Below are positions 8,758-17,192 of a stretch of DNA of 64,000 nucleotides, piece after piece. Each line of letters opens with the position of its first letter. Positions within the stretch are counted from its first letter, which is position 1. A model generated the notes under the pieces. The model did not search any database and was not told where the DNA came from. It was given only the letters and a program-made list of their open reading frames with translations. The position numbers and the translations under genes were made by a program. Location: NCBI RefSeq assembly GCF_030297135.1, contig NZ_AP028065.1, forward strand, positions 2,914,001 through 2,978,000, in the 5' to 3' direction. This DNA is from Pseudoalteromonas apostichopi. GTDB taxonomy: Bacteria; Pseudomonadota; Gammaproteobacteria; Enterobacterales; Alteromonadaceae.

Positions 8758-11700
8758 TAAAGCCTCCAACCATCATGTTATTAAAAACATCTATATCAAT
8801 CAGTTGATTGCTAGCTGGGTTATAGATGGCGATGAGGTTATTTTGCTTTTTGATCATCAGTACGAATTTATTCAACTGTTCTAATTTTATTGTCTGTAAT
8901 ACACACTCATTTAGTTCAGAACATATCGTCTTTAAGGCCGCAGTTTGTTTATCAGCAGTATATTTATTAATTTTTCGTTGGATTATTTGTTTATCATGGC
9001 TAGTGAGCGCTGCCCAGTTTGAAGGCGACAAAGTAGCTAGATTTATTGTGGTTACAGTCGGGTTATTCGAGATAGCGAGAAGGCGCATCAGAAGGCTGTT
9101 TTGATCAATTGAAAACTGTTCTTTAAAGTCAGATGCAATCCATAAGGTTGCCAGTTCACTGTTTGAATTAAACTGTTGATATCCATATTGTGGCGAACTA
9201 CCAATTTCGAGGCCCCTAGTGGCTTTTTGACCTTCTACTACTTGATAGCTGACTCCTAGACTGCTTAAGTCTTTAGTGAGCTTTTCCATTAGAGGAGTTG
9301 CAATATCCCTTACTTGGGTATTTGAAAATGCAATTGCGTTAGGGCGGATCCATGATGGCGCACTGTGGCTACGGATCTGAATATTTAAGCTTGGTTGTTG
9401 TGCTTTAAAACGTGAATAGCTTTGATGAACAACATTGAATAATGAACCGACATTATTTGCTGCAAGAACATTTGCCTCAGGGTGAGCGTAGGGATGTGCA
9501 CCTGCAATTAATAAGTTGGCAGCATTTGAATTAGTGAAAAGCTCACTTGCGAAACTTAACGTATTCCCTTCGAATATTGGCCTTGGGACACTTAAACTGA
9601 TTGCTTCATGTTTACTCAGTGAAAATGCATATATACCTTGCCCAAGAGCCTGTGCATCATTACTTTGCAATGGGCTAAGCAGTATGTATCGCCCATTACT
9701 ATTTTGTACAAGTTGTAGCTGGTAATTGAGTAATTCGGCTGTGCCATTAATCTGTTTTAAGTGATTTAATACATCTTCATTAAGTGATGAGTTGCCAATT
9801 TGCTCAATTAACTTATAAAGTGGTGTTAAGACTTCAAATTCCCAAAGGGCTACTTGGCTGTGAGTTAATGGCTGATAATTGAAACTGCCTTTACTGCTGA
9901 TATAAGCGGAAAAGTCATCGACAATATGAGCCATATCTTCATTGATAATATTAAGTTTTAAATTACTATAGCGATAATTTTCACGGTAAATATACGCCAA
10001 AATATTGGTGTAATTATCTCCATCAAGAAAGACCTCAAGCATAGACCCGGTAAAGTCTGTTGCTGGTAAACTACTTTTGGCGGCTTTACCAAAATAAGTT
10101 GCTTCACTGCCTAAAAATTCATGGATCTCGCGCTGACTTATAGATTCTGGAAGTCGATTAAAGATCCAATATTGGCTTTTTACATCACTAGGAGTGCTTT
10201 TGAGTAAAGCTGCAGTATGACGGTTAGATTCGCGAACCTGTAACAGCTCATTAATTTCCAATGCATTAATGAAAGCTTGGTAAAATGGACTTTGTTGATT
10301 TTCTTTCGTCAACGTTACTTGAGGCGTCCTTGTGGCTCCAAAAACGAGTGCTTTGCTTTTTAAGTGTTGAAAGATAAGAGCTGCAGAGTCACTAGCAAGG
10401 CCCTCAGTTATAGGGTAGGGCACAGTGATTATTAAATTTGTCTGTGGTTTTTTATTAATTACAAATAAACCACGTTGTTGATTCTCAACAATATCTATTA
10501 GATATACATAATTATCATCACTCACAAGCTTAAAGCCGATAGAATTGAACATGGCACTGAGATGCCCCATTTTTTGCTTATTCTCGATGGCTTTGTTCAG
10601 TTGATAAATAGCATATTTGAAGTCAGATACAGCTTGACTTGCTTTATAGCTACTTACCGTTACTCTATTGGAGCGAGTGGTATATAAATAGCTTTTATAC
10701 TGACTCACTTGCTGGTTAAGTGTTATGACTTGTAAGTTTTCTGCTTCAGGGCTAATACTTTGTTTTATTAGTAAAGAAGGCACAAGCATGACTAAAAAGC
10801 CAACAATAATGGCAAGGCTTCCACCTATTACAGAAGTTTGAAATGTAGCTCTAAGTACCAGACCCAGTGCATTTTTTTGATAAATCTTAAGGGCAAGTAA
10901 GGTAGCGAGCATATACCCAAATGCAAAGGTGTCGGTTACTTTAACCGTTGGAAAGAACCAAACGACGATATAGTTTAAAACAAGCTTAAAAATAAAGCCT
11001 ATGGTAAAGAATAGCATCAGTAATCTGGCACCTTCAATATGTGCATGCCTTAGGCGAGTATAATGAATCAGAGAGCTTCCTACCGTTAATATAACGGCAG
11101 TTTCTATAAATGAGGTTAAAATTTTACTTGGTTGCGTTAGCTGTAAAGCTAATAACGCAGGTAGCATGATACCGTTAAATTCCCAGCCATACTTTAAATT
11201 TGCACGAGAGGCCAAAAAGGCTGTAATAACCAAAATAATATAGGCTTTAGGGGCAGCAATAATAGATGCGGCAACAGCTTCATACATTATACCTAAATTA
11301 GCGATGCTAAAATTGGTAAACGGCATGAGTACAAATCGCACCAATATATAAGTGATGAATAACTGAATAAAACTTACTTTCAGACCATACTTAAAACCGC
11401 CATTCCACATTACGTTAGCTGTTAATGCGATAATAATCAGACCTAAAGAATAAAGCTGAGATGCATAATCAAAAGTAATATCCCATAGGCTTAACTGGTC
11501 AGCTATGATTGGCCAAAATAGAGTATCCATACAAACACGGACTAAGATACTGATTAAGATGATGGCAAAAAAGCGGTCTCTGCCAAACATTTCACTGTAA
11601 CCAAAGCGCTCCATCAAGTAACTTGCACTTATACGCATAAACCCATATACAACAATAGCTTCTATAATGATAACTGCTGCTGAGGTGGGGCTAATTATGA

Positions 11701-11857
11701 GTAATGGCACAAGGTAACCCGGAACTACAAGGCCTGTAAGTGGAAATCCAAAGCGCAAATTGAGTAGGCATACAACGGCAGTCCCAACCCAAACAGTTGT
11801 AATAACGGATTGACCCAGTCCACTACCTGCAGGAAAAAGCGCTAAAACGAAGTCCAT
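8744..11857 (-). CDS. CapC/PgsC-like membrane protein, duplicated, fused to two degenerate hydrolase-like domains
   Basis: Of 1037 residues, the first 365 are membrane helices. Residues 33-110 match the PgsC/CapC pattern (LTGLVVPGYLVPLL ... YGFMRISASYLMERFG ... FFAIILISILV). Residues 219-296 repeat the same pattern (NLKYGWEFNGIMLPALLAL ...). After residue 370 the protein is soluble and holds two related units, about 434-625 and 705-915, marked by TVPYPITEG and SVPRPIFEG. Both align by eye with the stand-alone hydrolase of this operon, but His78 is replaced by Tyr481 and Arg759 while the acidic residue is kept. Family knowledge: CapC works with CapB in poly-gamma-glutamate synthesis. Bacterial CapC is usually about 150 residues, so this is a large fusion. 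Confidence 0.75.
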   Translation of the reverse strand: MDFVLALFPAGSGLGQSVITTVWVGTAVVCLLNLRFGFPLTGLVVPGYLVPLLIISPTSAAVIIIEAIVVYGFMRISASYLMERFGYSEMFGRDRFFAIILISILVRVCMDTLFWPIIADQLSLWDITFDYASQLYSLGLIIIALTANVMWNGGFKYGLKVSFIQLFITYILVRFVLMPFTNFSIANLGIMYEAVAASIIAAPKAYIILVITAFLASRANLKYGWEFNGIMLPALLALQLTQPSKILTSFIETAVILTVGSSLIHYTRLRHAHIEGARLLMLFFTIGFIFKLVLNYIVVWFFPTVKVTDTFAFGYMLATLLALKIYQKNALGLVLRATFQTSVIGGSLAIIVGFLVMLVPSLLIKQSISPEAENLQVITLNQQVSQYKSYLYTTRSNRVTVSSYKASQAVSDFKYAIYQLNKAIENKQKMGHLSAMFNSIGFKLVSDDNYVYLIDIVENQQRGLFVINKKPQTNLIITVPYPITEGLASDSAALIFQHLKSKALVFGATRTPQVTLTKENQQSPFYQAFINALEINELLQVRESNRHTAALLKSTPSDVKSQYWIFNRLPESISQREIHEFLGSEATYFGKAAKSSLPATDFTGSMLEVFLDGDNYTNILAYIYRENYRYSNLKLNIINEDMAHIVDDFSAYISSKGSFNYQPLTHSQVALWEFEVLTPLYKLIEQIGNSSLNEDVLNHLKQINGTAELLNYQLQLVQNSNGRYILLSPLQSNDAQALGQGIYAFSLSKHEAISLSVPRPIFEGNTLSFASELFTNSNAANLLIAGAHPYAHPEANVLAANNVGSLFNVVHQSYSRFKAQQPSLNIQIRSHSAPSWIRPNAIAFSNTQVRDIATPLMEKLTKDLSSLGVSYQVVEGQKATRGLEIGSSPQYGYQQFNSNSELATLWIASDFKEQFSIDQNSLLMRLLAISNNPTVTTINLATLSPSNWAALTSHDKQIIQRKINKYTADKQTAALKTICSELNECVLQTIKLEQLNKFVLMIKKQNNLIAIYNPASNQLIDIDVFNNMMVGGFNVSN

Positions 11858-13752
11858 TAAAGTCTAGCCTCCGGAATTACTTCAGGAGTGTCTTTAATAA
11901 ATTCAAATAATATTCCAGACACTTGAAAAGGCGCACCGGATGCGGTTTGCGAGTTATCGGAATGAAGTGCTCTAATAATAAGCGTATAACTATGTTTATC
12001 TAGGTTAGCAGGTAGCTCAACAGTAGCTTTATTTAGAGTTATGTAGCGTAATTTCCCTTTTGCAGTTTCGATATCAAGTGCGCAACTTCGACAAAGTAAA
12101 TCAAGGGCTGTCGTTTCAAAAATAGCAATTTGGTGCTGCTTAGCAAAGTGCTCTAAAGAAGCATTGGTTTGAATAATTTGACCGAACAAATTAAATAACA
12201 CTGTAGCAGGACTGGTATGGTTAAATACCATTTCTAAGGTGGTTAGCTTTTGCTCCATTTCATTAAGTGAGCTTTTAACCTTCTGGCTAACCGATTCGTG
12301 AAGCTTAAATGTAAGTAGTCTATTAATTAGAGTTCGATTCTTAGCCTGTGTTGTTTTAAATATATGGTAATGGAATAGGAGCTCAGCAACTTGGGCAGCA
12401 AACTTATTAACGTTTTTTTCAAACGCTTGCTGATGAAAGCTTTGGTTAGGAACAATTGATAGAGCCCAAAAGCCACGTACATCACCAGCGTATACAAGTG
12501 GCGCAATGAATTCAATTTCACCTTTAATGACCTGTTTAAAAAAAGGACGGTTTATTTTCACAATGCCTAATGACTTTAACGCATTACTATAAGGTGTGCG
12601 TTGATAGTCTCTTCTCATTTCTTGGATATCATCGAGTTGGCAATTTATTGCGCGAATTTCAACTACTCGGTGGTCGTCTTCTTTACGGGCTAAAAAGATT
12701 GATTTCTCCAGATCTAATTGCTGACTTATTAATTGAATAATGGGATCCCATGGGGATGGGTGCTCAATAAAACTTTGAGGAATATAACGGCCCATCATCA
12801 TCTGCTGAATGTTATTTACATCAGCTGTGAGCTCTTTGTCTTCAGAAATCTTTCGAGCAACTACAACCCAAATTAAAGTTGCAAAGGTCAGTGTGATGTA
12901 TTGACCAATTGGAATGAAAAGTTTTGTAAAGTTCACTAAAAAGTAGCCGGCAGCACACCAAAATATAGTTATGCCGAAAGCGACTAGAAATGAATAACTT
13001 ATAGATATTTTTTGATAGAAAAACAGCAAAGTAAACACAAAAACCTGTGCAAATACTACCGATATAGCAAAATTAAGCTCATTTATAGTGCTGTTTTTCT
13101 CAATACTATCAGCGATGTAAGCAAAAAGAAGTAAAGGATCATTTAGGCCTTCAAGTTTAGGAGCATGTATATTTACATTAAATTCAGCAGCTTGTTGACC
13201 AACAATGAGCACTTTATCTTCAAGTTGTTCACTCATAACGTCGAAGTTAAGTATTCGCTTAGCGGTAAATTTTGGAAGCGCAGATACGTCTAATCTGAAA
13301 TTAATCAGTTTAGATTTGTCATGGTTATAATTAAAAACAGCTTGCCATACACTTTCACATTCAAGATTATCAGCAGCGGGGATACGCATTTGATAGGTTG
13401 CCCAAATTTCCACTTTTGGCATGCAATAATCACTACCAGCATAAGGATAGAAAACCCCTTCCTTGGTTGCAGGCTGCAATGGCTCATCAGCTAACATGAT
13501 GATTGCTCTTGGCTGATACTCGGATAGCTGAGTGACTAAGTCTGAATGATTAGTGCTGAGACTTTCACTTGTGATGAGCACAACGTTTGTTTTCTGAGTG
13601 CTACTAAACGAACTTATTTTTTTATAGAAAAATGCATCACTCGCTTGAAATATGTTCAGCAGGTTACTAAAAAGCACAATCGCAAATAAGAAAACAGTGA
13701 ACCAAAAGGCTCTTTGTTGCGTTAATCGCAACAACTGTTGTAATGCAGCCAA
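11857..13752 (-). CDS. CHASE2-GAF-PAS-like membrane sensor without a recognisable output domain
   Basis: The 631-residue product begins with one membrane helix (about 15-35) and an extracytoplasmic region that ends in DKVLIVGQQAAEF, matching the end of CHASE2 domains. About three membrane helices follow (roughly 225-300). The cytoplasmic part looks GAF-like (about 330-450), then a short coiled coil, then PAS-like (about 500-610). No histidine kinase, GGDEF, EAL, cyclase or DNA-binding module is present, so it probably signals by contact, perhaps to the CapC-like protein whose gene it overlaps by one base. It starts nine bases after the capA-like stop. Domain names are by-eye assignments. Confidence 0.6.
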   Translation of the reverse strand: MAALQQLLRLTQQRAFWFTVFLFAIVLFSNLLNIFQASDAFFYKKISSFSSTQKTNVVLITSESLSTNHSDLVTQLSEYQPRAIIMLADEPLQPATKEGVFYPYAGSDYCMPKVEIWATYQMRIPAADNLECESVWQAVFNYNHDKSKLINFRLDVSALPKFTAKRILNFDVMSEQLEDKVLIVGQQAAEFNVNIHAPKLEGLNDPLLLFAYIADSIEKNSTINELNFAISVVFAQVFVFTLLFFYQKISISYSFLVAFGITIFWCAAGYFLVNFTKLFIPIGQYITLTFATLIWVVVARKISEDKELTADVNNIQQMMMGRYIPQSFIEHPSPWDPIIQLISQQLDLEKSIFLARKEDDHRVVEIRAINCQLDDIQEMRRDYQRTPYSNALKSLGIVKINRPFFKQVIKGEIEFIAPLVYAGDVRGFWALSIVPNQSFHQQAFEKNVNKFAAQVAELLFHYHIFKTTQAKNRTLINRLLTFKLHESVSQKVKSSLNEMEQKLTTLEMVFNHTSPATVLFNLFGQIIQTNASLEHFAKQHQIAIFETTALDLLCRSCALDIETAKGKLRYITLNKATVELPANLDKHSYTLIIRALHSDNSQTASGAPFQVSGILFEFIKDTPEVIPEARL

Positions 13753-13761
13753 AATTCCTCC

Positions 13762-15975
13762 TTAATCAAGTACAGTGAATGTAAGCTTTAAACTTACCTC
13801 ACCACTTGAATTGACTTTTAAAAAGTCGAAACCGTGCATTTTATCGGTCTTCCATTGTCCGTTTTTTAGGTTAATACTTTGCTGCCAGCTAATCATAGCG
13901 ACATCATCTAGGCGAGTGATTGCTTCACCTGTATTCGGTGGATAGTGCCTAAACTGTAATTTTACGCCACGCGGGGGGAGCTCTTTAGGCCCAAGTGTCT
14001 TTTCATCTGAAGGTAAACTAAAATCATAGCTAAAAGCGTGCCATGGCTGATCGCCTCCTTCGCTGACTGGAACTAGGTTTTCTGCAAAGGTAAGGTCATC
14101 GATTTCAGTGGTATAGGTCAGTAATGCCTCGAACTGTCCACCATTTTCAGACTGTAAATAGGTTAGTAATGAAAAGTCTTTACTGAGATCAAGCTCGCCT
14201 GCTTCATCGGTTAACTCCATAACTCGCATTGTATGTCTAAATGGAATGATAGAAGGAGTATTATCAAATTTATCACGAGTTGAGCACAGTGCTTGCAAGC
14301 CATTAAATGGGTTATCAGTGCAAGGTAAAACGCTTTCACTACTGTGATCCCAGCGACTTACTTCAAACGCTTCGGTGTCATTGTCCCAATCTTCAAAATC
14401 ACCAAACACCATAATATCACGGCCAAGTAAAAGGTTATCAAGCGCTTCATTGTTCACTTCAATAGATGAAACATAGGCTGCCGATGATGGCGAATACTGT
14501 CTTAAATCGATGATGTCTGTAGTCGCGTCAATATCAATGGTCACTTGCTGAGATTTTTTACTTGCTTGATTAGCTGTAAAGTATATCTCTGCGTAGTTTT
14601 CACGGGGGATAAGGGTAATATTATCATCAGAAAGCTCAGCGATTCTTCTCAATAAATAATGACTTAAAAAACCGTTTGTGAATCGAGGCTTATAGTCCTC
14701 TAAATATATTGGGTAGGCAAAGCCGCGATTAATAGTTTGGCTTTGGGTATCAAGATCAAGCATCACAGCAAGACCTAACAAAGTGTCAAGTCTAGGCTGG
14801 TCAAATACAAAATTACCTAAACCTAATATGGCCGGTATTTTATTATATACAGCAAACCCTTGAGCAATATGAGGATGATGGCCAATTAATAAATCGGTGT
14901 TCTGCGAAGAAAGAACCTTAAATCGGCTACCTATATAGGGTGAAGGCGTATATGAGTATTCATCGCCACCATGCATTTGTGCGATTACAAAATCATTAGG
15001 ATCAAGTTGCTCAAGTACTGCTCTAACTTCTTCTGAGTTAGTCAAATCCGCAGCCCCACCTTTATTCGCATCAGCGACATACGTATATTGGTGCTCTTTT
15101 CCCGTAATTGTGGTTGCTGCAAAAAGTGTTAAGTTAACATCTTCAAGGTTATGTGAGACAGTTTTAAATGCTTCAGAGTCGTTAAGGCCTGCACCGCTAT
15201 TAAGAAATCCTGCACTTGAGACTTCAAGCAAGGTATCTTCAAGGCCATTTTGCAAATAGTCATAGATGTGATTATTACCGAGGCCGACATAATCAATGCC
15301 AATTTCAGTTAGGCTTTGCAATGATTCTGGTAATGAAAAGAAACTGAACTCTTTGGTTGGGTGTACATTCGTTGGCATTGTCGTCACTGGCGACTCAAGA
15401 TTGACTGATGAAAAGTCAGCAGCCCTAAACAGTGCTGCCACTTGGTTGGTAATCGCAATACTGTCTTCTCGCGCTGAGTCAGGTCTAATTAGCGCATTAC
15501 TAACATCAGGTACTGATGTACCCATGGTGTCTAACTTGGGGTCTAGAAAACGTCGACCAAACATTGTATCACCTGCAAATAGCAAACTCTTTGAGTTAGC
15601 AGGCTTTGTTTCTAACTGAATATGGGAAGTGAAAAAGTTAGGCTGATTTACTAAAATGCTCGCTTTAGGGAAATAGCCTAGTTGTGTAATGAAAATTGCA
15701 TGGTTACCAAATGAAAGGTTATTGATAGAGACTCGTCCATTTACATCAGAGAGATACTCTTGAGCTGCTACAGAAACAGTTACATTACTAAGAGGCGCTT
15801 GATTCTCATCTGTTATAGTAAATTCGACGTCAGTAGAACCAGCAATTAATGCTTCACGGTCACTAATTGAATCTTGCTTTTGTTGTTGTGGTTTATCTTC
15901 ATTGGGGTCTTTTACTTTACATGATAATAAAGTTGCGCAAAGAATTAACACCAAGGAATTAATAACTATTCTCAA
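13762..15975 (-). CDS. capA: CapA/PgsA-type poly-gamma-glutamate synthesis lipoprotein
   Basis: The start is TTG at 15975, supported by GAGGTG six bases upstream. A lipoprotein signal ends in LLSC (Cys19). Residues of about 45-125 look like a carboxypeptidase-regulatory beta-sandwich. From about 130 to 440 the CapA calcineurin-like phosphoesterase fold shows FAGDTMFGRRF, VNLESPV, GLGNNHIYDY, MHGGDEYSY, GHHPHIAQG and GNFVFDQ. The last 280 residues look like a beta-rich, possibly jelly-roll domain. CapA/PgsA is an extracytoplasmic component of poly-gamma-glutamate synthesis or transport. It is the first gene of a seven-gene run. Typical CapA proteins are near 380-410 residues, so both ends carry extra domains. 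Confidence 0.85.
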   Translation of the reverse strand: MRIVINSLVLILCATLLSCKVKDPNEDKPQQQKQDSISDREALIAGSTDVEFTITDENQAPLSNVTVSVAAQEYLSDVNGRVSINNLSFGNHAIFITQLGYFPKASILVNQPNFFTSHIQLETKPANSKSLLFAGDTMFGRRFLDPKLDTMGTSVPDVSNALIRPDSAREDSIAITNQVAALFRAADFSSVNLESPVTTMPTNVHPTKEFSFFSLPESLQSLTEIGIDYVGLGNNHIYDYLQNGLEDTLLEVSSAGFLNSGAGLNDSEAFKTVSHNLEDVNLTLFAATTITGKEHQYTYVADANKGGAADLTNSEEVRAVLEQLDPNDFVIAQMHGGDEYSYTPSPYIGSRFKVLSSQNTDLLIGHHPHIAQGFAVYNKIPAILGLGNFVFDQPRLDTLLGLAVMLDLDTQSQTINRGFAYPIYLEDYKPRFTNGFLSHYLLRRIAELSDDNITLIPRENYAEIYFTANQASKKSQQVTIDIDATTDIIDLRQYSPSSAAYVSSIEVNNEALDNLLLGRDIMVFGDFEDWDNDTEAFEVSRWDHSSESVLPCTDNPFNGLQALCSTRDKFDNTPSIIPFRHTMRVMELTDEAGELDLSKDFSLLTYLQSENGGQFEALLTYTTEIDDLTFAENLVPVSEGGDQPWHAFSYDFSLPSDEKTLGPKELPPRGVKLQFRHYPPNTGEAITRLDDVAMISWQQSINLKNGQWKTDKMHGFDFLKVNSSGEVSLKLTFTVLD

Positions 15976-16034
15976 TTAACACCTCAAGCTGACACCTAGT
16001 TTAGTTTAAATAGGTCAAAATTATTACGGTCATT

Positions 16035-16040
16035 TTATAA
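16035..16040 (-). promoter_or_regulatory. Candidate -10 element of the CapA/CapC operon
   Basis: On the minus strand TATAAA at 16040-16035 lies about 60 bases upstream of the TTG start. The best -35 candidate (TTGTTC) is only 15 bases away, so this is a weak call. The 329-base spacer 15976-16304 otherwise holds only the ompW terminator and AT-rich sequence with no open frame. Confidence 0.25.
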
Positions 16041-16250
16041 TTGCGTAGGGGTGGGAACAACACGTCTAGGGCTCTGAAAATTCAGATATTGCAGTCAAAA
16101 ACGGTAAAAATGAGAAGCGTTAACTAAATAAAAATTAAAAACTAATGATATAAAATGGTTTATTTTTGAGGTGCAACCTAAATTCATTAGTTGGTCAGAG
16201 AGGATACACTAAGCTAGTTTTTAATATGGAATTGGCTATGAGAATTAAAT

Positions 16251-16276
16251 AAAAAAGGCCAATATATGGCCTTTTT
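16251..16276 (-). terminator. Rho-independent terminator of ompW
   Basis: AAAAAGGCC and GGCCTTTTT form a nine-pair stem around an ATATAT loop just beyond the ompW stop, with a T-run on the minus strand. Confidence 0.8.
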
Positions 16277-16304
16277 GTGCGTATGGGCTTTCACAAAATG
16301 AAAG

Positions 16305-16958
16305 TTAGAATTTGTATTTAACACCGAACATAGCAACAACTGGGTCGATTTCTACAGTTGAAGTTAATGCTTTTGCGCCGTCAGCATAAACTGTAGCGTC
16401 TGTATCGATGTCGATTAGTGAAACCATGCCATGAAGGCCCCAGTTTTCACTCATCATGTAGTTAAAACCAGCTTGAGCTGCAAAGCCAAATGAATCATCT
16501 AGTTTAACTTCTACATCGTCAGTACCTAGTGTTGCTTTTAAAGCTGCTGAAGGTTTCTCATCAAAGAAAGTTGTATAGTTAAGACCAACACCCACAAATG
16601 GACGGAACTTATAAGTTGAGTCTAAGAAGTGGTATTGCGCTAAAAGTGTTGGTGGTAAATGTTTGATTGTCGCAATTTTGTTACCTGCTAAACCACCAGC
16701 ACCTTGAACATCATGACTAAAAGGTGTTGCTGCTACTAATTCAATTACCCAATTGTCATCAAGCGCATAATCTACAGTAATACCTAATTGAGTATCATCA
16801 TCTGCACGTAGACCTAATGTTGGTGCTTCATTGATTTTTGAACTGTCGTTATCAGGGTTTACATTAATTGCACCTACGTTCACGCTTAAGTTTGCGTTTG
16901 CAACAGGAGAGAGTGCTAATAGTGAAGTAAGTAATGCAATGCTTAATTTAGTTTTCAT
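16305..16958 (-). CDS. ompW: OmpW family outer-membrane protein
   Basis: The 217-residue protein has a signal peptide ending in ANA near residue 22, the OmpW family pattern of eight amphipathic strands (TQLGITVDYALDDNWVIEL, LLAQYHFL, KFRPFVGVGLNYTTFF) and a terminal Phe (GVKYKF) used as the barrel assembly signal. OmpW forms a small barrel with a hydrophobic lateral channel and is often linked to stress and oxygen status. The gene is monocistronic, with its own terminator and a separate promoter region shared with the divergent MATE gene. Length fits the family. Confidence 0.92.
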   Translation of the reverse strand: MKTKLSIALLTSLLALSPVANANLSVNVGAINVNPDNDSSKINEAPTLGLRADDDTQLGITVDYALDDNWVIELVAATPFSHDVQGAGGLAGNKIATIKHLPPTLLAQYHFLDSTYKFRPFVGVGLNYTTFFDEKPSAALKATLGTDDVEVKLDDSFGFAAQAGFNYMMSENWGLHGMVSLIDIDTDATVYADGAKALTSTVEIDPVVAMFGVKYKF

Positions 16959-16999
16959 GTTGTTCTCCGCGAACTACTTGTCTTATTTGGTTGACGCTA

Positions 17000-17040
17000 T
17001 TATTACCAAGTTGAAGCGGACAAAACCTGTTCTAGATCAA
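17000..17040 (-). promoter_or_regulatory. Candidate FNR-type site and -10 for ompW
   Basis: On the minus strand a -10-like TAATAA lies at 17005-17000. CTGTTCTAGATCAA (plus strand, 17027-17040) matches the FNR dyad TTGAT-N4-ATCAA at 8 of 10 positions, and its centre lies about 41.5 bases upstream of the start site this -10 would give. A second FNR-like sequence, TTGATTTAGATTAA, is at 17077-17090. FNR control of ompW is known in enterics; here it is inference. Confidence 0.35.
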
Positions 17041-17192
17041 AGTTTCAAAAATGTTTGAACTAAGTGAAGGCATTTATTGATTTAGATTAAGTTTTTAAGC
17101 GGGTACAGCAAAAAAAAGATTGACTCTTATTGACTCTATATTCATTTACGGCTGGTAAACTAACGGTGTTATTTGCTTATTAGGTGTTTTTC

